Shown here piece by piece: positions 13,242-13,425 of a stretch of DNA of 13,425 bases; position 1 is the stretch's first letter, and each line of letters opens with the position of its first letter. Under the pieces are notes generated by a model that did no database searches, had not been told where the DNA came from, and saw only the letters and a program-made list of their open reading frames with translations. Both the position numbers and the translations under genes were made by a program. Origin of the DNA: Clostridia bacterium (GTDB taxonomy: Bacteria > Bacillota > Sulfobacillia > SLMV01); contig SLMV01000013.1 of assembly GCA_007133365.1 (NCBI GenBank), positions 1 to 13,425 on the forward strand, written 5' to 3'.

Positions 13242-13254
13242 GGGGTTGTCGCCA

Positions 13255-13365
13255 TTAGTTCCAGTATGAATCCGCAGCGTTTTCGTGCGGATTCTGGTTT
13301 GATAGCCACCGTCGAATCGCCATAATGACCGCCTGAGAGCGCCCATGCCCAAACCCGGGCACCAT
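13255..13365 (-). CDS. Short open frame or gene remnant next to the terminator
   Basis: A minus-strand frame open from 13392, with ATG at 13365, ends at TAA 13255-13257, 14 bases before the terminator at 13241. From the ATG it reads MVPGFGHGRSQAVIMAIRRW and continues for 16 more residues. The composition looks like real protein and its stop fits the terminator, but an in-frame stop at 13393-13395 blocks extension and no good Shine-Dalgarno is seen. It may be the tail of a frameshifted gene entering from the right, or chance. I recognise no family. Nothing else could be identified from 13366 to the window end. Confidence 0.25.
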   Translation of the reverse strand: MVPGFGHGRSQAVIMAIRRWLSNQNPHENAADSYWN

Positions 13366-13425
13366 CCTCCATCGGAACCTTTCTTCGTTCAGTTATACCG
13401 TTTCGGTTCTATGCCACCCCCACCA

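Noticed and set aside
13187..13372. 61-codon minus-strand frame at the right edge
   Set aside because: Its end runs through an intrinsic terminator and the -35 of the trpB2 promoter, so it is unlikely to be a gene; the alternative frame ending at 13255 fits better.
1..13425. CRISPR arrays, tRNA, rRNA and phage genes
   Set aside because: No regularly spaced repeats, no tRNA-like T-arm/CCA patterns, and no phage structural motifs were seen on either strand.

Overview
The window looks like chromosome of a Gram-positive bacterium of the Bacillota (Firmicutes). The reasons are a T-box leader, a YlbF-family protein, AGGAGG-type Shine-Dalgarno sequences, and regular use of TTG and GTG starts. A deep-branching thermophilic or acidophilic lineage is possible from the presence of TrpB2, a ferredoxin:thioredoxin reductase-like protein and a SerK-like protein, but the genus cannot be fixed from sequence alone.

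Layout. 1-1688 (minus): the 5' part of an oligopeptide/dipeptide ABC-transporter substrate-binding protein, cut by the window edge, preceded by a small membrane protein. 1993-3732 (plus): a run of small housekeeping-type genes, namely a DUF2007 protein overlapping a GIY-YIG protein by 4 bases, a cytidine deaminase-like protein, and a PlsC-type acyltransferase. 3814-6863: a decayed zone. It holds a minus-strand family 2 glycosyltransferase pseudogene and a truncated, multiply frameshifted IS21-type element. The istA part of that element is wrecked but istB is still open. 7144-9228 (plus): a prolyl-oligopeptidase-family (S9) serine peptidase. 9549-9884: a YlbF-family protein with no ordinary start codon at the conserved N-terminus. 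10171-10950 (plus): a compact unit of glutaredoxin-like protein, FTR catalytic-subunit-like protein and a possible 33-residue protein, ending at a strong hairpin. 11007-13200 (minus): a tryptophan-specific T-box leader, a TrpB2-type tryptophan synthase beta chain and, overlapping it by 4 bases, a short SerK/SbnI-like protein.

The most interesting unit is the last one. Some TrpB2 enzymes are known to use O-phospho-L-serine with indole, and SerK-type proteins make O-phosphoserine from free serine. Their translational coupling under one Trp T-box suggests a dedicated phosphoserine-fed tryptophan route, or an indole-salvage route. The second unit worth attention is the glutaredoxin/FTR pair. Its FTR-like protein carries an N-terminal four-cysteine zinc-ribbon-like segment and a CRC in place of the usual CHC. 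Function calls rest on motifs read by eye; no database search was run.
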